DNA of 64,000 nucleotides from Blastopirellula marina (GTDB lineage Bacteria > Planctomycetota > Planctomycetia > Pirellulales > Pirellulaceae): positions 372,001-436,000 of the forward strand of contig NZ_PUHY01000006.1 in assembly GCF_002967765.1 (NCBI RefSeq), written 5' to 3'. The notes beneath the pieces are model-generated. The model searched no databases and was not told the DNA's origin. It worked only from the letters and a program-made list of their open reading frames with translations. Position numbers and translations under genes: made by a program. The first letter of the stretch is position 1. Each line of letters starts with the position of its first letter. This document shows positions 9,552 through 18,739 of this stretch, piece after piece.

Positions 9552-10220
9552 CTAATCCTGCGGAAGCTTGCCAAGTTCCCGCAACCGCGCAATCACCTGA
9601 TCGGCAAGTTGGTCGGGAGGCGCAGAGCCCCCTGCCAAATGGACCTCTGGTAATTCTGGTGCTTCGTAGGGATCATCAATACCGGTGAATCCTTTCAATT
9701 CCCCGGCGCGGGCTTTTTTGTATAGCCCTTTGGGATCACGCTGTTCGCAAACTTCTAGCGGCGTATCAACGAAGACCTCGATGAAGTCTCCTGCCCCTCC
9801 GCTGGCCTCGACGACATTTCGTACGGCCGCGCGATCGGCACGATACGGGCTGACAAAAGCGGTCAGCACGAGTACGCCCGCTTGGCAAAAGAGCTCAGCA
9901 ACGGCACCGATCCGCCGGATATTTTCCGTGCGATCTTCTGCTCCGAAACCAAGACCGAATCGTTTCGCGAACTCAGCATCGTAGGCATCTTCTAAGATCT
10001 TGGTACTCGCATTAAGACCATGCCGGACGTTGTCGCCATCGAGCAGAAAGGTATGAATCCCCAGGTCGTGAAGCTTCTTATCGACCGCATTGGCGACGGT
10101 GCTTTTTCCGCTACCACTTAGGCCAGTGAACCACACTACGCCGCCACCATGTCCATTAAGCGATTCGCGATCCTGACGGGTAACGTGGTGATCGTGCCAA
10201 GTAATCTCGACTTTTTCCAT
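9552..10220 (-). CDS. cysC: adenylyl-sulfate kinase (APS kinase)
   Basis: 222 aa, typical of stand-alone CysC. The P-loop is GLSGSGKST (residues 33-41). It is followed by [43 protein letters not shown], and [35 protein letters not shown] in two adjoining parts, all hallmarks of APS kinase. It phosphorylates adenosine 5'-phosphosulfate to PAPS, used in sulfate assimilation or for sulfotransferases. No cysND or cysH lies beside it; planctomycetes carry many sulfatases and sulfated-sugar genes, so PAPS supply may serve those (inference). It follows the acyl-CoA-dehydrogenase-like gene by 44 bp on the same strand. Confidence 0.95.
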   Translation of the reverse strand: MEKVEITWHDHHVTRQDRESLNGHGGGVVWFTGLSGSGKSTVANAVDKKLHDLGIHTFLLDGDNVRHGLNASTKILEDAYDAEFAKRFGLGFGAEDRTENIRRIGAVAELFCQAGVLVLTAFVSPYRADRAAVRNVVEASGGAGDFIEVFVDTPLEVCEQRDPKGLYKKARAGELKGFTGIDDPYEAPELPEVHLAGGSAPPDQLADQVIARLRELGKLPQD

Positions 10221-10264
10221 GCGTGCAATTCTTCGTTCGTTAGATCAAGGTAAGCGGTCGTTGC

Positions 10265-11341
10265 TCACTCAATTCTAGCAAGTTCACACAGATTCGCAGA
10301 CAGGACGTTGGCTGGGCAGCTCCAGACAAGGAAAAACAATGCCTCGCGACACCAGCGACCGACCGGGTGCGATTCCAAATAGCCTGCACCTTTGGCTGAG
10401 CTAAGCGCCGCCTGCGTGATTCGTAAGACCAAACTGTTCGCGCGCGTACGGATCTGCATCGGATCGCACGAGGGTGTCCCCGCAGCGGCTGCTAAGAGGT
10501 CGTGCTTCAAACTGTCTAGTTCCGCCTCAAAACGTTCGGTCGGTTGAGCAAATTCGGTTCGCTTCTGTTGTTGTTCAACCAAGTAGCGGTAGGCAGCCGT
10601 CGAAAGGCCTACGGCAAGGGTCGATGTTTCGAGTCCGCCCGTATTTGCTCCGGAACCTCGTTTCATCACATCTTCGCGCGGGCCATCGAGTGCCCACTCT
10701 ATAGGGCAAAAGACTTTTTGAAAGTTAACGGGCCCCGTCTGACTGGCTGATAAACCAACAAGTTCGGCAGGATCTCCCGCCTCAAGCCCATCGACCGCCG
10801 TAGGAACCGCCAATAGCAGTTGCCGGCCATCTTCCATACTCGCACCGACGACGAGGTTGTCGGCTGCTTTGCCTCCGGTAACCCAAGGACTGTAGCCATC
10901 GAGCACGAATCCATTTTCCACTTCCGTCGCCAATAACGCTGGCTTCTTCAAATGTTGGCGACTGGTCGTCAGGTGCGAGATACCAACCGTGGCGAATGTC
11001 TTTCCTGACAAGAGATCGGGGAGCAGCTTTGCTTTCAGGTCTTCATTCTCACTACTCGCGATACGACGACATGCGCCGGTACGTTGCGTGATGACGAACG
11101 TGGTGGTCAGACACGCCGCAGAAAGTTCGAGATATCCTCGAACAACATCATCACCGGACCAACCTAGGCCTCCTTGTTCGTGTGCGATAAACCAGCGAAA
11201 GACTCCGTGGTCTGCACAAATTTGTAGCTGCTGCGAAGGCCAATCGGAAGCCGATTGCAAGGAATTCGACATTGCACTTAGTTGCGTACAAAGTGCCCCA
11301 AGATTAGGTGAATCGGGCGTGATGATTTCGTTATTCGACAT
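10265..11341 (-). CDS. acyl-CoA dehydrogenase family protein
   Basis: 358 aa from ATG 11341, with TGAGG upstream; an in-frame GTG at 11359 is less likely. The N-terminal helical domain reads ICADHGVFRWFIAHEQGGLGWSGDDVVRGY, given here in outline only. The middle beta-domain has ATVGISHLTTSRQH and GYSPWVTGGKAAD (FAD/acyl contact region), and the C-terminal domain is a four-helix bundle. Short length and a C-terminus ending RWCREALFFLVWSCP, without the YEGT-type catalytic end of canonical enzymes, suggest a divergent or repurposed member. It could be a flavin-dependent oxidase or monooxygenase-like protein. It is probably co-transcribed with cysC. Confidence 0.8.
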   Translation of the reverse strand: MSNNEIITPDSPNLGALCTQLSAMSNSLQSASDWPSQQLQICADHGVFRWFIAHEQGGLGWSGDDVVRGYLELSAACLTTTFVITQRTGACRRIASSENEDLKAKLLPDLLSGKTFATVGISHLTTSRQHLKKPALLATEVENGFVLDGYSPWVTGGKAADNLVVGASMEDGRQLLLAVPTAVDGLEAGDPAELVGLSASQTGPVNFQKVFCPIEWALDGPREDVMKRGSGANTGGLETSTLAVGLSTAAYRYLVEQQQKRTEFAQPTERFEAELDSLKHDLLAAAAGTPSCDPMQIRTRANSLVLRITQAALSSAKGAGYLESHPVGRWCREALFFLVWSCPANVLSANLCELARIE

Positions 11342-11359
11342 TATGAACCTCACAAGCAC

Positions 11360-11731
11360 GCCGCGAATCGCACGTGCAGTCTATCTTGGCATCCTGTTTG
11401 CGTCAGGATGGTTTGGTTTCGCATTCTTATCAACTAATCATTCGCTAAGCCAACGGAATAGCAAGCCGTTTGGTTGCTAACCATAGCGATTCACTTAGGT
11501 GCTCAACGTTCGCTCCTGAATCTCTTAATCATAAATTACGGCAAGTTGGCAAGCTGCGAAAGGATTACCGGACAACTCTTGATAGCTCGCCACTGCTTGC
11601 AACCATATTCCTCAACAAACCATGGTTAGCAAACGCTTCCGGGGTCGCCAGTTAGTAGCCAACTCGCTACATTGCCAGTGTGCATCGACTCCGTTGGGCT
11701 TGAATGTTCAATATCAATTAGGTGACTGCTG
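11360..11731. other. intergenic region upstream of glgP and the acyl-CoA-dehydrogenase-like gene
   Basis: 372 bp between divergent genes, moderately AT-rich. It must hold the promoters for both directions. I see no hairpin, RNA gene or convincing operator in it, and no open frame of protein-like composition. Confidence 0.5.
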
Positions 11732-13927
11732 ATGAGCCAGGCTGAAATGACACGAACTGACGAAGAATCCGTGACAGCACCCGTCGAGCTATCGGCCGAG
11801 AAGTTGTACGAGAAGTGCATGTCTCTGGCCAATAACCTGTGGTGGACGTGGCAGCCGGATGTATTCAATTTGTTCCGCGATCTCGATCCGATCCGCTGGC
11901 GACAATTGGACCACAACCCAATCGCGTTACTCCGGGAGTTCACCCCTGAGCGACTTGAGACACGCGTCGCAGAGATGGTTCTGTATAGCCGAATCAATCA
12001 CGCGTATCGTCGCCTTAAAGAATACATGTCCAGCAGCACCACTTGGGCAGACACGCATGCTGGCGTCCTGGGAGCGAAACCGGTCGCGTATTTCTCCGCT
12101 GAGTTCGGTATCCACGAATCGATTCAGATTTACTCTGGCGGTCTGGGCGTTCTCTCCGGCGACCATATTAAGAGTGCGAGTGGCCTCGGCGTGCCGCTGG
12201 TTGCGATCGGTCTGTTCTACGATCAAGGCTACTTCAAGCAGCACTTAAATGAAGAAGGCTACCAGATGGAAGAGTACCTCGACACCAAAGTCGAGAACCT
12301 TCCGATGAAGCCCGCCGTCGATCCTTCCGGCAAGCCAATCACGATTCAAATCGATCTGAAGGGTGGCAAGCTGTTGGCCAAGGTTTGGCAGATGAACGTC
12401 GGTCGAGTGCCGTTGTTCCTGCTGGATTGTGACGTCGACGGTAACAGCCCGGAAGATCGTGAACTGACCAGCCGACTTTACGGTGGTGACGAGCGTACGC
12501 GTATCCGCCAGGAAATGGTGCTCGGCGTTGGCGGTATCAAAGCCTTGAAAGCGTTGGGCATCCATCCGGGCGTTTATCACCTGAACGAAGGTCACAGCGC
12601 CTTTGCGACCATCGAAGCGGTTCGCGATCATATGCACGAAGACGGCATGACCTTTGACGATGCCCTGCGTGAAGTCGCCAAGCGAACCGTGTTCACCACG
12701 CACACCCCAGTTCCCGCTGGTCACGATCGTTTTGATGCAGGCCTGATCGAAGAACACCTCGGTCATCTGCGTGAATCGATTGGCATTTCGCACGAACAGC
12801 TGATGGGCTTGGGACGCGTCGATACAAACAACCAAGGCGAAACCTTCTGCATGACGGTTCTCGGCTTGAAGGCTTCCCGACGGGCCAACGCAGTGAGCCA
12901 GTTGCATGGGCACGTCTCGCGCAGCATGTGGGCTCACCTCTGGCCTTGGCGAGTGGAAGAGGAAATTCCAATCGGGCACATTACCAACGGCGTTCACATT
13001 CCATCGTGGATCGCTTGGCAGATGCTGCAGCTTTACGATCGCCACTTCCCCAGCGGCTGGTATCAGCGAATGGGTGAATCGGAAGTCTGGCAATCGATTC
13101 ATAATGTCGATCCAGGCGAGCTTTGGGAAACCCACGCCACCCTGAAGAACCTGCTGCTGCAATTCGTTCGCCGCCGCATCTCGCGTCAGTGTCGCCGTCG
13201 AGGTGAAAACGATGATGCAGTGGAACGCGCACGAACCGTGCTCGATCCCAATATCCTCACCATTGGGTTCGCGCGTCGTTTTGCCACTTACAAGCGTGCT
13301 GACTTGTTGCTGACCGACGTCGATCGTCTCGTCGAAATGATGAGCGATTCTCAACGCCCAGTTCAGTTCATCTTCAGCGGTAAGGCTCACCCGAAAGATG
13401 AACCGGGTAAGGCCAAAATCAAGAAGATCCAGAACCTGCGTCACGATCCGCAGTTCCGCGATCGCATCGTCTTCATCGAAGACTATGACATCAACGTCTG
13501 CCGTCACATGATCCAAGGTGTCGACGTCTGGTTGAACAATCCACGTCAGCCACTTGAAGCTTCTGGTACTTCCGGCCAGAAGGTGGTTCTCAACGGCGGT
13601 TTGAACTGTTCGATCCTCGACGGCTGGTGGGCTGAAGCTTACGACGGCCGCAATGGTTTCGCCATTGGTACCGGTCGCACCCACACCGATACCGCCAAAC
13701 AGGATGCCCGCGACGCGGAAGACCTATACAAGGTGCTGGAGAACGAAGTCATTCCGCTGTACTACAATCGCGACGTCGATGGTCTGCCGCAAGAGTGGAT
13801 CAAGCGGATGATGAACAGCATTGGCACGTTGGCTTGGCGATTTAGTGCTCACCGCATGGTCGCCGACTACACCAAGCTGTGCTACGTCCCAGCTGCCGGT
13901 GGCTTGAGTAGCCAACTGCCTACCTAA
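11732..13927 (+). CDS. glgP: alpha-glucan (glycogen) phosphorylase, GT35
   Basis: 731 aa, the short form of GT35. Core motifs are YFSAEFGIHESIQIYSGGLG-like (N-terminal substrate/phosphate region), LNEGHSAF, the TTHTPVPAGHDRF segment, ITNGVHIPSWI, and the PLP-binding region EASGTSGQKVVLNGG, whose Lys is the expected cofactor-binding residue. It releases glucose-1-phosphate from glycogen or maltodextrin. The protein belongs to the alpha-glucan phosphorylase subfamily with an N-terminal DUF3417-type segment (LANNLWWTWQPDVFNLFRDLD). It is monocistronic, with a clear terminator 45 bp after the stop. Confidence 0.93.
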   Translation: MSQAEMTRTDEESVTAPVELSAEKLYEKCMSLANNLWWTWQPDVFNLFRDLDPIRWRQLDHNPIALLREFTPERLETRVAEMVLYSRINHAYRRLKEYMSSSTTWADTHAGVLGAKPVAYFSAEFGIHESIQIYSGGLGVLSGDHIKSASGLGVPLVAIGLFYDQGYFKQHLNEEGYQMEEYLDTKVENLPMKPAVDPSGKPITIQIDLKGGKLLAKVWQMNVGRVPLFLLDCDVDGNSPEDRELTSRLYGGDERTRIRQEMVLGVGGIKALKALGIHPGVYHLNEGHSAFATIEAVRDHMHEDGMTFDDALREVAKRTVFTTHTPVPAGHDRFDAGLIEEHLGHLRESIGISHEQLMGLGRVDTNNQGETFCMTVLGLKASRRANAVSQLHGHVSRSMWAHLWPWRVEEEIPIGHITNGVHIPSWIAWQMLQLYDRHFPSGWYQRMGESEVWQSIHNVDPGELWETHATLKNLLLQFVRRRISRQCRRRGENDDAVERARTVLDPNILTIGFARRFATYKRADLLLTDVDRLVEMMSDSQRPVQFIFSGKAHPKDEPGKAKIKKIQNLRHDPQFRDRIVFIEDYDINVCRHMIQGVDVWLNNPRQPLEASGTSGQKVVLNGGLNCSILDGWWAEAYDGRNGFAIGTGRTHTDTAKQDARDAEDLYKVLENEVIPLYYNRDVDGLPQEWIKRMMNSIGTLAWRFSAHRMVADYTKLCYVPAAGGLSSQLPT

Positions 13928-13972
13928 TTCGATCGCTCTCGATTGAGCGACCGAAAATGATAACACCGAAGA

Positions 13973-13998
13973 AGACCTGCTAATGGCAGGTCTTTTTT
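13973..13998 (+). terminator. Rho-independent terminator of glgP
   Basis: Stem AGACCTGC (13973-13980) pairs with GCAGGTCT (13986-13993) across a 5-nt loop and runs into a T tract. Confidence 0.85.
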
Positions 13999-14196
13999 CG
14001 TTATTTGTGATTCTGCTCGTCGATCAGGCAATTATCCGAAATCAGTCCTGACACCACCCAGACGGCCTGCCATAATAAATTTTCTTAGATGGGTTGATGC
14101 CCCCCACAATATTTCAGGCCCGCCAGCGAACGTGTAATTGAGTCGCGCGCCCCTGACCGATCTTATCCTGTTCCTATTTTTCGATGCGCATGTGGC

Positions 14197-16410
14197 ATGG
14201 TGAATCCGATGACTCTCAAGCAACGTCTTCAGGTCGGACTCCTCTTCTCGATGGTCCTATTGCTGACGCTTCCTTTGACGGCGAATGCTGGGCGTTTCAG
14301 TCGAGGAGATGTCGTCCAGGTTTATAAAGACTTCTGGAAGAAGTGGTACAACGGCACCGTTCTTGATCTCAACCGCAAGACTGGCCAAGTTCAGGTGCAA
14401 TATCAGGACGGTAGCCGAACGAAGGTCGAGATCTTCCACGAGAACTTCGTCCGTTTTGCCTACGAAGAAGACGCCATTGCGCCGGCTCGCAACTGGACCG
14501 ACGCCACCGGTAGCTTCAAAATCATGGCCGCGCCGCTGGGGATCTACGGCGATACGCTCAAAATTCGTAAGCCCGACATGGCGGAGTTGGAAGTTCCCAT
14601 CTCGAAACTCAGTGACGGCGATCAACGTTATATCGAACGGATTCGCCGCGAGATGGGGGGCGCAGCGGCACCAACGCCCACCCACTTGCCGGTGGTCAAA
14701 TTCGCAGGTGGAAGCGGCGGCAGCCAGTTTCAAGTCGCCATTTCCAATGACGATCGAATCGCGATTCTTCCTGATCCGCTCCCAGCTTACATGAAACTCC
14801 AACAAGGTGGAGCTGCCTTTGGACGAATTGGTAGCTATAGCGATGGGGAAGAGTTTGGTGTCATCATTCCAGTGGGTGGACCACAATCGCTCGTTCTCGC
14901 GTCGGCTGAACGTCATCCTCGCGAAGGGGACGGATCAACGCGACTGATCTGGGTGTCGATTGCTGACAAGAGGATCGAAAGCCAGCAGAAACTTCCGCCC
15001 GATGAGTACGTGCTCGACTACCATCCTCCAACGCATCGCTTGCTGACTTACAGTTATGTCGATGGAGAAACGCGCGGCTTTAAGAAGAAGATCGCCTTGG
15101 CGATTTGGGAAGTCCTTCCGACCGACGAAATGGTAACGCCGGTTGTTCGTTGGGAAGCCCATCCGGCCGAAGGTACGGGCGAAGATCCCTGGGCGCAGAT
15201 TATTGACGGACACGTCGTCTTGCAGCGATGGGATAAAGGAGAATACGTCGGGTGGAATGTCGATCAACAAAGTGTGGCGTATCGTATTAAACAAGAAGCG
15301 TTCAACGCAAATTTGCCGGCGTTTAGTGGAACGAAGAAGTACGCTTTCCTCCCGGAAGAAGACCAAGTCCGAATCTTTGATCCCTTGTCCGGCAGTATCA
15401 TGACCTCCCTGCCGGCTCCGAAAGGCTCGAAAGCAGTTGCTCTCAGCGAAGATGGCAAACGGGCCGCTGTGCTGGATAACCACCAATTGGCCGTATGGAA
15501 CCTCACTGATGCGACCGCAGAACCTCAGTATTACCACGCGGACGATATCGGCCGCACCACGGTGAAGTCGATGTTCTGGCTGGGCAGCGATAAGCTGATG
15601 GTCAAAACGTATCGCGAACTCCTGCTGTTTAGTCTGACGCAGCGGATCGTTATCTGGAGTTACCAGTTCGAGCACACCACCAAGCATGGCGACGAAGAAC
15701 GACAACTGGTTCGTGTGGTAAACGATCACTTGGTGTACGGTGCTTCGGTTCGCGACGACAATCGCAATGAAGGGCTCGCCGTCGGGAATGTAAAATTGCC
15801 AGGCCCGAAAGTAGCAGAAGTCTTCGGCACCGTCGACCGTGAAGACCTGGAAGTTACGCGCCCCGGCGAACGTGTCCGTTTAGAGGTCCGTTGTGGCGAT
15901 CAACTCAATCGCGATGTCTACTACGCATTGCTGGCGAAGATCGAAGAGAACGGTTGGATCCTGGACGCGGAGAATCCCACGGCAATCATTTACGCCGACG
16001 CCACCAAAGGGGAAACTCAAACGACAACTTACTACAACAATTCGTTCTTCTCGCGGGGCTCGCGGGAAGAGACGGTGACGTACATTCCCAACATCTATTC
16101 GCTGAAGATCGTCAAGGCGAATGACATCATTTGGTCGAGCCGCCGGCAGAGTGGTTCGCCAATGTTCATGTCGCTTCGCGAAGGGGAAACGGCACAGTCG
16201 AAGGTTAACGAATCGCAGCTCGCGAATGCGTCGTTCTTCAAGTATGCCGACATCCCTAGCCGCATCATCCACAAGGATTACCGACGCGGTCTGGGAACGA
16301 CTTCGGTGTCGACACGCGGCTTGGAAGCAGGCGACCTGAAACCGCCTCCACAAATTGAACGTCCCGAGTCGACGGTTATCGATGCTACGGAAGAAGATCC
16401 TTTCAAATAG
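14197..16410 (+). CDS. secreted Tudor-like/SHD1-domain protein with beta-propeller-like region
   Basis: 737 aa; ATG 14209 is an alternative start. An N-terminal signal peptide (VGLLFSMVLLLTLPLTANA) ends near residue 32. Residues about 33-90 look like a Tudor/Agenet-type SH3 barrel (RGDVVQVYKDFWKKWYNGTV...). Residues about 103-155 match SHD1 (SLA1 homology domain 1), with W-x-D-x-TG-x-F and KLSDGDQRYI. SHD1 is eukaryotic-like and unusually common in planctomycetes. The remainder (about 170-500) has WD/propeller-like strands (LAVWNLTDATAEP, VRIFDPLSGSIMTSLPAP), then a beta-rich C-terminal domain. It probably acts in the periplasm or on the cell surface; its ligand is unknown. It ends at a strong hairpin shared with the convergent gene. 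Confidence 0.75.
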   Translation: MVNPMTLKQRLQVGLLFSMVLLLTLPLTANAGRFSRGDVVQVYKDFWKKWYNGTVLDLNRKTGQVQVQYQDGSRTKVEIFHENFVRFAYEEDAIAPARNWTDATGSFKIMAAPLGIYGDTLKIRKPDMAELEVPISKLSDGDQRYIERIRREMGGAAAPTPTHLPVVKFAGGSGGSQFQVAISNDDRIAILPDPLPAYMKLQQGGAAFGRIGSYSDGEEFGVIIPVGGPQSLVLASAERHPREGDGSTRLIWVSIADKRIESQQKLPPDEYVLDYHPPTHRLLTYSYVDGETRGFKKKIALAIWEVLPTDEMVTPVVRWEAHPAEGTGEDPWAQIIDGHVVLQRWDKGEYVGWNVDQQSVAYRIKQEAFNANLPAFSGTKKYAFLPEEDQVRIFDPLSGSIMTSLPAPKGSKAVALSEDGKRAAVLDNHQLAVWNLTDATAEPQYYHADDIGRTTVKSMFWLGSDKLMVKTYRELLLFSLTQRIVIWSYQFEHTTKHGDEERQLVRVVNDHLVYGASVRDDNRNEGLAVGNVKLPGPKVAEVFGTVDREDLEVTRPGERVRLEVRCGDQLNRDVYYALLAKIEENGWILDAENPTAIIYADATKGETQTTTYYNNSFFSRGSREETVTYIPNIYSLKIVKANDIIWSSRRQSGSPMFMSLREGETAQSKVNESQLANASFFKYADIPSRIIHKDYRRGLGTTSVSTRGLEAGDLKPPPQIERPESTVIDATEEDPFK

Positions 16411-16442
16411 GCACGAGACAATCGGTCGTCACCAAGAAAAAC

Positions 16443-16475
16443 AATCAGCCAGCGTGACATGCACGCTGGCTGATT
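16443..16475. terminator. strong hairpin between convergent genes
   Basis: A perfect 14-bp inverted repeat, AATCAGCCAGCGTG/CACGCTGGCTGATT with a 5-nt loop, lies between the SHD1 gene and the convergent transpeptidase-like gene. There is only a weak T run, so it is a probable bidirectional terminator or mRNA 3'-end stabiliser. Confidence 0.6.
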
Positions 16476-16515
16476 CGATTTTCAGGGGATGTAGAGTCCC
16501 TTGAATGCGACTTGA

Positions 16516-17367
16516 TTACGGCTGAATGACCAGTTGGCCGATCTTCTTCCCGGAATTCACGCCATTGGTGTGCCAGTCGTTGATGTTCGGGAAGCCATCC
16601 AGAAACTTCTGAATGAACTTGGGCCAATCCGACGGTTCGATTGTTAAGCAACCATCGGAGAAACGCTGGTTTCGGAAGCCATTGTGAACGTTAATCCCAT
16701 ACGATGTCTTCTTGGTGGGGTTATCACTCTCGACGCTCACTGCGTTCCGACAGTTTACCAATAATCCTGGCCGAATGCCTTGGGTTTTGACCACAAGATT
16801 ATTTGCGCCCTGACGTGCGGCACCACCCCCTTTATGGAACCCGATATGCAGAGGATAAGTACCGTCAACAACACGCCCCTTGACGGTCATATCATCGGGC
16901 CAGATCGACCCCCGAAAGGTCCCTGACAAGCCACCAGAGAGCAGAAATACGGACTCGTACATCCCACTGAAAGTCGGTGCGGCATTTCCTTGTCGGGTGG
17001 TATGGGTTGGTACTTTTCCACCGTGACGCACCGTCAAAGTGACATTGCCAGCCGCAGGCGTTGGAATGGGCGTCGCAATGTTTCCGATCGCCGCGACTAA
17101 CGTTTTCCAAGTCTTGCCACCAACATCGATCCGCTGATCGGCCCGCACCATGCCGACACGCAATAATTGAAAGTTGGTAATCGCGGTGACTGTGGCAGAA
17201 CTTGCTCCTGACCGAGCGATTAAACCGTCGATGCCGCCGGGATGAAATCGCGGATTGTTCAGCTTCTTTGCAGCCTCGGTCAACATCTGTTGGACGGTTC
17301 TCACGTCCGGCTGCTTATTAACGGCACCACTTTCATAGCTTCCAACCGAAGCGCTAATCTGCCACAT
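16516..17367 (-). CDS. peptidoglycan-binding + L,D-transpeptidase-like (DUF5675-like) protein without signal peptide
   Basis: 283 aa, with AGGAGATAG upstream of ATG. Residues about 17-91 resemble a peptidoglycan-binding domain of the phage/effector type (VNKQPDVRTVQQMLTEA ... IDGLIARSG ... TAITNFQ ... DVGGKTWKTL). After a Pro-rich linker, residues about 108-283 have GTYPLHIGFHKGG, INVHNGF and SDGCLTI. His228 and Cys240 are in the relative order of YkuD L,D-transpeptidases and of DUF5675-type phage/effector proteins, but spacing is shorter than in YkuD. There is no signal peptide or membrane segment, so a wall-active enzyme would need a non-Sec route. It is monocistronic. It could be a phage-like remnant or a contractile-injection effector; no immunity-like partner is obvious. 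Confidence 0.7.
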   Translation of the reverse strand: MWQISASVGSYESGAVNKQPDVRTVQQMLTEAAKKLNNPRFHPGGIDGLIARSGASSATVTAITNFQLLRVGMVRADQRIDVGGKTWKTLVAAIGNIATPIPTPAAGNVTLTVRHGGKVPTHTTRQGNAAPTFSGMYESVFLLSGGLSGTFRGSIWPDDMTVKGRVVDGTYPLHIGFHKGGGAARQGANNLVVKTQGIRPGLLVNCRNAVSVESDNPTKKTSYGINVHNGFRNQRFSDGCLTIEPSDWPKFIQKFLDGFPNINDWHTNGVNSGKKIGQLVIQP

Positions 17368-17523
17368 AACGTATGTCTATCTCCTAGGTGTGTAGAGTGG
17401 AACGTTATCGGATTATCGTCGACAATCTTTGGTTGTTGCGTAAAAAGTGAAAAGAATCCCGTAAGCGCCATCTCTCAGACCGTAGCCACCGACCGTTTTT
17501 GAGCTTAGAAGCGAAACCAACGC

Positions 17524-18138
17524 ATGAAAGACGCTATGTCGAACCGAGTTCATGTTGCCATCACACACGAAGTCAAACCTGGCAAGGAAGCTGACTATGA
17601 GGCTGCATTGCGTGAGTTTGCTCGTACATCGTTGCACGAACCAGGAACGGCCGGCGTGCTACTGCTGGCGCCGGTTCCGGGAACGCATGGCTGTGAATTT
17701 GGTATCTTGCGATCGTTCGAGAACCAGGAATCGTGTGACGCATTCTATCAATCCGAGCGTTTCCGAGACTTCCACGAGCGAACAAAATCGCTTGTCGTCG
17801 ATCAAGGTGTTCGCCGAAAACTACATGGCCTGGAAGCATTCTTCCGCGATCCGAAAGCCAACCCACCTGCGAAATGGAAGATGGCCATCATCACGTGGTT
17901 GGCTGTTTACCCGAGTGCCTGGATATGGTCGCTGGTGCTGCCACCCCTGCTGACGGGATGGCCCGATTTATTGGTGCGGGCCATGGTGAACGTCCTGGTC
18001 GTGATCACGCTGGCATGGTTTGTCATGCCGTGGCTAACACAGTTGTTTATGCCGTGGCTCTATCCTCCGGTTCAACATATCGGTGTGTTGAACCATCCGC
18101 CAATCACGAAATCCACACCACCATCCGACCCTGATTGA
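17524..18138 (+). CDS. ABM-domain (antibiotic biosynthesis monooxygenase-like) membrane protein
   Basis: 204 aa; the second Met at 17536 is an equally possible start. Residues about 5-100 form a dimeric ferredoxin-fold ABM domain (HVAITHEVKPGKEADYEAAL, EPGTAGVLLL, FGILRSFENQESCDAFYQSE). Two or three membrane helices follow (about 118-145 and 150-185), with TGWPDLLVRAMVNVLVVITLAW-type sequence. This ABM-plus-membrane architecture recurs in many bacteria; its substrate is unknown, and the ABM part need not be an enzyme. It is transcribed divergently from the transpeptidase-like gene. Confidence 0.85.
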   Translation: MKDAMSNRVHVAITHEVKPGKEADYEAALREFARTSLHEPGTAGVLLLAPVPGTHGCEFGILRSFENQESCDAFYQSERFRDFHERTKSLVVDQGVRRKLHGLEAFFRDPKANPPAKWKMAIITWLAVYPSAWIWSLVLPPLLTGWPDLLVRAMVNVLVVITLAWFVMPWLTQLFMPWLYPPVQHIGVLNHPPITKSTPPSDPD

Positions 18139-18211
18139 ACGTTCGTCACCAGATGGCTTTTCACAAGAATGCCTTTCTGGTTGCGAGCCAACCACCTCAA
18201 AGGTGACAATA

Positions 18212-18733
18212 GTGGACGAACGTTCTAGTGATTTATGTTTTACAACTTTTCCAGCTAACAAAATTGTGACTGAAAACGAAGACGAAGCGATTGCTCGACC
18301 AGGCTTTCGGTTCTCATTAAACGCTGTGATTCTGTGGATTGCGATCTTAGCACTGATCTTTACCAACGTCCTGACCTACAACGCCGTTCTTGATTTGAAA
18401 AACGAACTCAGGACATCGGCCGTTTCTGGGATGCCAATTCCAGCGGAGGAGGTCGCGAAGCAATTCATCAAAGCGACGAACATTCCATCGACGGTCACAA
18501 CCGAAGTCGAGGATGTACGATACTCCCCGGAAGAAGACACGTATCTTGTAGAGTTTGCCTGGACGCTTACGGCCACCGGAAAAAAATGGTATTCAAGCAC
18601 TCGGTTGAAGAGCGATGGGTTCGGATTCTATCACGGGCAGATTTTAAGTAGCCAGTTCAACCAACCGTTGGGCCGGACACGTCCTTATTCCGTTTCCGTT
18701 CATACTCCTTCGCCTCTCAAAGGTAAACCATAA
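18212..18733 (+). CDS. single-pass membrane protein, function unknown
   Basis: 173 aa from GTG 18212, chosen because AAAGG sits 8 bp upstream; GTG 18203 and GTG 18266 are also in frame. A basic/hydrophobic segment RFSLNAVILWIAILALIFTN is one membrane helix. A periplasmic domain of about 110 residues follows, with a beta pattern (VTTEVEDVRYSPEEDTYLVEF). I do not recognise the family. It ends 6 bp before the DUF1697 gene, so the two are probably co-transcribed. Confidence 0.6.
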   Translation: MDERSSDLCFTTFPANKIVTENEDEAIARPGFRFSLNAVILWIAILALIFTNVLTYNAVLDLKNELRTSAVSGMPIPAEEVAKQFIKATNIPSTVTTEVEDVRYSPEEDTYLVEFAWTLTATGKKWYSSTRLKSDGFGFYHGQILSSQFNQPLGRTRPYSVSVHTPSPLKGKP

Positions 18734-18739
18734 ATCCTC

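Noticed and set aside
12245-13684. 479-codon open frame opposite glgP
   Set aside because: Shadow of the phosphorylase gene; the composition is not protein-like and there is no ribosome site.
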